The notes below the pieces were generated by a model. That model searched no databases. It was given only the letters and a program-made list of their open reading frames with translations, and was not told where the DNA came from. Below, piece by piece: positions 59,330 to 64,000 of a stretch of 64,000 nucleotides of DNA. Within the stretch, counting starts at the first letter, position 1; every line of letters starts with the position of its first letter. The stretch is from Streptomyces chartreusis (lineage in GTDB: Bacteria; Actinomycetota; Actinomycetes; Streptomycetales; Streptomycetaceae), in the NCBI RefSeq assembly GCF_008704715.1, contig NZ_CP023689.1:4960001-5024000 (forward strand). Direction: 5' to 3'. Made by a program: the position numbers and the translations under genes.

Positions 59330-62300
59330 GTGTTTCACGTGAAACCAATCGACCCGCGTCTCCTCCGGTACGCGCGCGCCACCCGCCTCTTCCTGATCGC
59401 GGTCGTCGGCCTGGGTGTCGTCGGGGCGGTACTGGTCATCGCGCAGGCGATGCTCATCGCCGAGGCGGTGGTGGGCGCGTTCCAGCAGGGCCTGTCCGCT
59501 GCTGAACTGCGCACTCCCCTGCTGCTGTTGGTGGCGGTCGCGGTCGGCCGTGCGGTGGTCGCCTGGCTCACGGAGCTGGCCGCCCACCGCGCGAGCGCGG
59601 CGGTGAAGTCGGAGCTGCGGGGGCGGTTGCTGGAGCGTTCCGCCGAGCTGGGTCCCGGGTGGCTCGGCGGACAGCGGACCGGGTCGCTGGTCGCCCTCGC
59701 CACCCGTGGCGTCGACGCCCTGGACGACTACTTCTCGCGCTATCTGCCGCAGCTGGGCCTCGCGGTCGTCGTGCCGATCGCGGTGCTGGCGCGGATCGTG
59801 ACCGAGGACTGGGTCTCGGCGGCCATCATCGTCGGCACCCTGCCCCTCATCCCGGTCTTCATGATGCTGATCGGCTGGGCCACGCAGTCACGGATGGACC
59901 GTCAGTGGCAGTTGCTGTCGCGGCTGTCCGGCCACTTCCTCGACGTCGTCGCCGGCCTGCCGACCCTGAAGGTGTTCGGCCGGGCCAAGGCGCAGGCCGA
60001 CTCGATCCGGCGGATCACCGGCGAGTACCGCAGGGCGACGATGCGCACCCTGCGGATCGCCTTCATCTCCTCGTTCGCGCTGGAGCTGCTCTCGACGCTG
60101 TCGGTGGCCCTGGTGGCCGTCACGATCGGCATGCGCCTCGTCCACGGCGAGATGCATCTGTACGACGGCCTGGTCATCCTCGTGCTGGCACCCGAGGCCT
60201 ATCTGCCGCTGCGACAGGTCGGCGCCCAGTACCACGCGGCGGCCGAGGGGCTCTCCGCGGCGGAGGAGATCTTCGAGGTGCTGGAGACGCCGGTGCCGGC
60301 GTCCGGGACCGCGGCGGTGCCGACCGGCGGGGTGTCGTTCGAGGGCGTCTCCGTCCGCTACCCCGGCCGTACGGCCGACGCCGTTGCGGACGTGTCCTTC
60401 GCCGTCGAGCCCGGGGAGACGATCGCGCTCGTCGGGCCGAGCGGCGCCGGCAAGTCGACGCTGCTCAATGTGCTGCTGGGGTTCGTGCGGCCGACCGCGG
60501 GGCGGGTGCTGGTCGGGGGAGCCGATCTCACCGGACTCGATCTGGCGGAGTGGCGCTCGCGCATCGCCTGGGTGCCGCAGCGGCCGCATCTGTACGCCGG
60601 GACCATCGCCGAGAACGTACGGCTGGCGCGTCCCGACGCCGACGACACCGCTGTGCGACGGGCGCTGGCGGACGCCGGGGCGCTGGAGTTCGTGGACGCG
60701 CTGCCCGGGGGTGCCGACACCGTGCTGGGCGAGGACGGGACTGGGCTGTCCGCGGGCCAGCGGCAGCGGCTCGCGCTGGCCCGGGCGTTCCTCGCGGACC
60801 GGCCCGTCCTGCTGCTGGACGAGCCGACGGCCGCGCTTGACGGGGCCACCGAGGCCGAGGTCGTCGAGGCCGTGCGCCGGCTCGCCGTGGGGCGGACGGT
60901 GCTGCTGGTCGTGCACCGGCCGGCGCTGCTGGGGGTGGCGGACCGCGTGGTGCGGCTCGCCGAGCCCGCGGCACCCGATCGGGCGGAAGCCCTGCCCAAG
61001 TCCGAAGCGTCCGTCGTCCGTCGGGACGAGGGCGGTGAAACGCACGGAGAGCCCGCTCCCGCTGGTGCCGAGGACGTGCCGCTCGCCGCGGACGCGCGTG
61101 GTGCCCTCGCCCGCGTCCGTGCCATGTCCGGCCCCCGACGCGGCCGGCTCGCCCTCGCGCTGCTGCTCGGGAGCCTCGCGCTCGGCAGTGCCGTCGGGCT
61201 CATGGCCACCTCCGGCTGGCTGATCTCGCGGGCCTCGCAGCAGCCGCCCGTGCTCTATCTGATGGTGGCCGTGACGGCGACGCGGGCCTTCGGCATCGGG
61301 CGGGCCGTGTTCCGGTACGCCGAGCGCCTGGTGTCGCACGACGCGGTGCTGCGCATGCTGGCCGACACCCGGGTCGCCGTGTACCGGCGGCTGGAGCGGC
61401 TGGCACCTGCCGGGCTGCGCCGCACGCGACGGGGCGATCTGCTGTCGAGGCTCGTCGCCGATGTGGACGCGCTTCAGGACTACTGGCTGCGCTGGCTGCT
61501 GCCCGCGGCCGCCGCGACGGTCGTGTCCGCCGGCGCCGTCGGCTTCACGGCCTGGCTGCTGCCCGAGGCCGGTGCGGTGCTCGCGGCGGGGCTGCTGGCG
61601 GCCGGCCTCGGCGTCCCCCTCGTCACGGGTGCCGTAGCCCGCCGCGCCGAGCGCAGGCTGGCCCCCGCCCGGGGAGTCCTCGCGACGCGCGTGACGGATC
61701 TCCTCACCGGCACCGCGGAGCTGACCGTCGCAGGTGCGCTGCCCAGCCGTACGGCCGAGGCTCGCCGGGCCGACGGGACGCTCACCCGGATCGCCTCGCG
61801 GGCCGCCACCGCGACCGCACTCGGCGACGGGCTCACCGCGCTGATCTCCGGCCTGACCGTCGCCGCCACCGCCCTCGTGGGCGCCCAGGCGGTCGTGGAC
61901 GGCCGGCTCAGCGGTGTGACGATGGCCGTCGTCGTCCTCACCCCGCTGGCCGCCTTCGAGGCGGTCCTGGGGCTCCCGCTCGCCGTGCAGTACCGCCAGC
62001 GGGTGCGCAAGAGCGCCGAGCGGGTCCACGAGGTCCTGGACGCACCCGAGCCCGTACGGGAACCGGAGCGTCCCCGGAAGGCGCCCGCATCGCCCTTCCC
62101 GGTCGCCGTCAGGGGCCTGACCGCCCGTCACGCGGGGCAGGACCGGGACGCGCTCGCAGGTCTCGACCTGACCCTGGAGGAAGGCCGCCGGATCGCCGTC
62201 GTCGGACCGTCCGGGTCCGGCAAGACGACGCTGGCGCAGGCGCTGCTGCGCTTCCTGGACACGGACGCGGGCTCGTACACGCTGGGCGGCGTCGACGCCC

Positions 62301-62845
62301 ACGCGCTGGACGGCGACGACGTACGGCGGCTGGTCGGGCTGTGCGCGCAGGACGCGCACCTCTTCGACAGCTCCGTGCGCGAGAACCTGCTCCTCGCCAG
62401 GAAGGACGCCACCGAGGCCGACCTGCGTGACGCCCTGGGCCGGGCGCGGCTGCTGGACTGGGCCGACGGTCTGCCCGACGGCCTTGACACGCTCGTGGGC
62501 GAGCACGGGGCGCGGCTGTCGGGCGGTCAGCGGCAGCGGCTGGCGCTGGCCCGCGCACTCCTCGCGGACTTCCCCGTCCTCGTGCTCGACGAGCCCGCCG
62601 AGCATCTGGACCTCCCGACCGCAGACGCCCTCACCGCCGACCTGCTGGCCGCCACCGAGGGCCGTACGACACTGCTCATCACCCACCGGCTGGCCGGCCT
62701 GGACGCCGTGGACGAGGTGGTCGTGCTGGACGAGGGACGCGTGGTGCAGCGGGGCGCGTTCGCGGAGCTGGCCGCCACGGACGGGCCGTTGCGGGCGATG
62801 GTGGAGCGGGAGGAAGCGGCCGACCTGTTGGTGGGGGTTGCGTAG
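59330..62845 (+). CDS. cydCD: Fused ABC transporter CydDC for cytochrome bd assembly
   Basis: 1171 aa: two half-transporters in one chain. The first half has six-helix membrane segments and an ABC domain with GPSGAGKSTLL (near residue 367), LSAGQRQRLAL and LLLDEPTAALD. The second half repeats this with GPSGSGKTTLA (near 958), LSGGQRQRLAL and VLDEPAEHLD. E. coli CydDC exports cysteine/glutathione and is needed to assemble cytochrome bd; here the pair is fused, common in Streptomyces. GTG 59330 lies on a parS site. Confidence 0.96.
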   Translation: MFHVKPIDPRLLRYARATRLFLIAVVGLGVVGAVLVIAQAMLIAEAVVGAFQQGLSAAELRTPLLLLVAVAVGRAVVAWLTELAAHRASAAVKSELRGRLLERSAELGPGWLGGQRTGSLVALATRGVDALDDYFSRYLPQLGLAVVVPIAVLARIVTEDWVSAAIIVGTLPLIPVFMMLIGWATQSRMDRQWQLLSRLSGHFLDVVAGLPTLKVFGRAKAQADSIRRITGEYRRATMRTLRIAFISSFALELLSTLSVALVAVTIGMRLVHGEMHLYDGLVILVLAPEAYLPLRQVGAQYHAAAEGLSAAEEIFEVLETPVPASGTAAVPTGGVSFEGVSVRYPGRTADAVADVSFAVEPGETIALVGPSGAGKSTLLNVLLGFVRPTAGRVLVGGADLTGLDLAEWRSRIAWVPQRPHLYAGTIAENVRLARPDADDTAVRRALADAGALEFVDALPGGADTVLGEDGTGLSAGQRQRLALARAFLADRPVLLLDEPTAALDGATEAEVVEAVRRLAVGRTVLLVVHRPALLGVADRVVRLAEPAAPDRAEALPKSEASVVRRDEGGETHGEPAPAGAEDVPLAADARGALARVRAMSGPRRGRLALALLLGSLALGSAVGLMATSGWLISRASQQPPVLYLMVAVTATRAFGIGRAVFRYAERLVSHDAVLRMLADTRVAVYRRLERLAPAGLRRTRRGDLLSRLVADVDALQDYWLRWLLPAAAATVVSAGAVGFTAWLLPEAGAVLAAGLLAAGLGVPLVTGAVARRAERRLAPARGVLATRVTDLLTGTAELTVAGALPSRTAEARRADGTLTRIASRAATATALGDGLTALISGLTVAATALVGAQAVVDGRLSGVTMAVVVLTPLAAFEAVLGLPLAVQYRQRVRKSAERVHEVLDAPEPVREPERPRKAPASPFPVAVRGLTARHAGQDRDALAGLDLTLEEGRRIAVVGPSGSGKTTLAQALLRFLDTDAGSYTLGGVDAHALDGDDVRRLVGLCAQDAHLFDSSVRENLLLARKDATEADLRDALGRARLLDWADGLPDGLDTLVGEHGARLSGGQRQRLALARALLADFPVLVLDEPAEHLDLPTADALTADLLAATEGRTTLLITHRLAGLDAVDEVVVLDEGRVVQRGAFAELAATDGPLRAMVEREEAADLLVGVA
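59332..59345. other. parS site 18 (perfect) on the cydCD start
   Basis: Perfect GTTTCACGTGAAAC overlapping the GTG start of cydCD. It is translated as Met-Phe-His-Val-Lys. Confidence 0.95.
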
Positions 62846-62958
62846 CCCGCGGATCTCCCCGGCGCGTCAGCCGCGCACTGGACCGTCCGCGTCAATTGTC
62901 CCCCAGGTGTACGACCTGAACGAGGCCCCGGCGCGACTTGCGGGTCAGGATCGCTGAC

Positions 62959-64000
62959 ATGCGCTCATATCGCTGTCGCCTTCGCGTCGTTCCGGCGCTG
63001 CTGTGCGCGCTCGCGCTCCTGGTGGCCAGGCCCGCGGACGCCGTCGCCGACGACTCGGACACCCACGGGGGCAGCGGCCTCGGCCTCAGTGCCCAAGTGG
63101 TGAAGCTCTACGAGGACGTGGCGCGGGCGACGAAGCGGTACGAGGCGGGGCGGCAGGAGGCCGAGGGGCACCGGGCGCAGGCGCAGCGGATCGAGGGGCT
63201 GCTCGACCGCGAGCGGCGGGAGATCGGCGTCCTGCGCGAGGACCTGGGCCGGATCGCCCGCGCCCAGTACCGCACCAGTGGCGGCATGCCGCTGACCGCG
63301 CAGCTCATCCTCGCGTCGAGCCCCGAGCAGTTGATGCGCGGTCAGCATGTGTTCTCGCAGACGAACATGGCCGTCAACAACTCCATCGAGAAGAGCCGTC
63401 GCGCCGAGAAGCAGCTCGCCAAGGACGAGGCCAAGGCCGCGAAGGCGTGGCACGGCCTGGAGAAACGCAACGCCGAACTCGCCGAGCTCAAGAGCGGCAT
63501 CGAGCAGAAGCTCGAGGAGGCGCGGTGGGAGTTGCAGGGGCAGGCCGACTCCTTCGTGGCCGCCGGGTCCTGCCCCGGTGCCGTGCGCCTGGACCAGGAG
63601 GAGACGGACTTCGACGGCGCGTGGGCCACGCCGGTGGAGACGTACGAGCTGTCCGCCTCGTTCGGCAGCGGCGGGTCGCGGTGGGCCCACCGGCACACCG
63701 GGCAGGACTTCGCGGTGCCGATCGGCACGCCGGTGCGTGCGGCCGGGGACGGGCGCGTGGCCAAGGTGTCGTGCGGTGGGGCGTTCGGCATGCAGGTCGT
63801 CGTCCAGCACTCGGACGGCTACTACACGCAGTACGCCCATCTCGCCTCGGTCGCCGTCGACCAGGGCGACCGCGTCGACACCGGGCAGTGGATCGGCCAG
63901 TCCGGCACCAGCGGCAACTCCACCGGCCCGCATCTGCACTTCGAGGTGCGGATCACCCCGGAGATGGGCTCGGCGGTGGATCCGGCGCCGTGGCTGGCGG
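62959..64000 (+). CDS. Secreted M23 peptidase with coiled-coil, 3' end missing
   Basis: The frame is open to the window edge, at least 347 residues. A signal peptide (RVVPALLCALALLVARPADAVADD) and a long coiled-coil (QVVKLYEDVARATKRYEAGRQEAEGHRAQAQRIEGLLDRERREIGVLREDLGRIARAQYR, LDKKNAELAELKSGIEQKLEEARWELQG-like) are followed by a LytM/M23 domain with HTGQDFAVPIGTPV (zinc His/Asp), GYYTQYAHLA and GPHLHFEVR (HLH). The layout resembles EnvC/NlpD-type regulators of cell-wall hydrolases or endopeptidases. ATG 62959 follows CAGGA. The C-terminus is outside the window. Confidence 0.9.
   Translation, partial: MRSYRCRLRVVPALLCALALLVARPADAVADDSDTHGGSGLGLSAQVVKLYEDVARATKRYEAGRQEAEGHRAQAQRIEGLLDRERREIGVLREDLGRIARAQYRTSGGMPLTAQLILASSPEQLMRGQHVFSQTNMAVNNSIEKSRRAEKQLAKDEAKAAKAWHGLEKRNAELAELKSGIEQKLEEARWELQGQADSFVAAGSCPGAVRLDQEETDFDGAWATPVETYELSASFGSGGSRWAHRHTGQDFAVPIGTPVRAAGDGRVAKVSCGGAFGMQVVVQHSDGYYTQYAHLASVAVDQGDRVDTGQWIGQSGTSGNSTGPHLHFEVRITPEMGSAVDPAPWLA

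Noticed and set aside
59888..62686. 932-codon minus-strand frame opposite cydCD
   Set aside because: Shadow of a high-GC ABC transporter gene; Arg/Gln/His/Pro-rich without a domain.
62965..63939. 324-codon minus-strand frame at the window end
   Set aside because: Opposite a plus-strand M23 peptidase with signal peptide, coiled-coil and zinc motifs; the minus frame has none.

Overview
The window is chromosomal DNA of a Streptomyces species. It is very GC-rich with strong third-position GC bias, uses GTG and TTG starts freely, and carries the development genes ssgR and ssgA. It also carries many copies of the actinobacterial partition site parS (GTTTCACGTGAAAC) next to parAB. Gene order matches what I recall of the oriC-proximal arm of model Streptomyces (rsmG-parAB ... 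ssb ... dnaB ... ssgRA ... thiC ... cydABCD). I saw no rRNA, tRNA, CRISPR array, insertion sequence or prophage. This is core chromosome, and the most unusual features are in its non-coding and dual-use DNA.

Layout. 1-3,750: end of rsmG, parA-parB, a GNAT acetyltransferase. 3,800-13,570 (minus strand): a cell-envelope and redox-stress cluster, transcribed as DUF6049 protein, MurJ/MviN, pseudokinase, ECF sigma factor, anti-sigma factor, TrxB, TrxA; this order parallels the mycobacterial mviN-sigM-trxB-trxC region. 13,848-15,290: CCA-adding enzyme. 15,395-19,186: LppU-like protein, MFS transporter, inositol-1-phosphate synthase and its PadR regulator. 19,538-26,795: class A penicillin-binding protein, GT87-like membrane glycosyltransferase, alanine-racemase-like protein, FemX-like peptidoglycan branching enzyme, small membrane protein. 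27,059-32,275: rpsF-ssb-rpsR-rplI, a MATE transporter, a DnaA-box cluster and dnaB. 32,335-44,373: accessory metabolism and regulation (beta-lactamase-fold hydrolase, GNATs, MarR/MFS pair, GlcG/HbpS-like protein, HAD hydrolase, globin-reductase, Nudix, LysR, Cys/Met PLP enzyme, PtpA). 44,434-48,869: cupin, small membrane protein, ssgR-ssgA, YibE/F-like protein. 48,920-50,925: TPP riboswitch and thiC. 51,187-56,650: membrane protein, metallophosphatase, LacI regulator, HisC-like aminotransferase, cyclophilin-like protein. 56,746-64,000: Rex-operator-controlled cydA-cydB-cydCD and an M23 peptidase cut by the window edge.

The signal that ties the window together is parS: 14 perfect copies and 4 degenerate copies across about 59 kb. 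They sit in several kinds of position: inside coding sequences (read as Val-Ser-Arg-Glu-Thr), on start codons, in tandem pairs, and inside extended perfect palindromes between convergent genes where they could also act as terminators. Two degenerate copies form the two arms of an enlarged hairpin inside the thiC TPP riboswitch. Other regulatory sites read directly from sequence are a SigR-type promoter on trxBA, a PadR palindrome on padR-ino1, a Rex operator on cydA, and about seven DnaA-box-like sites upstream of dnaB. All assignments are by reading the sequence; no database search was run.
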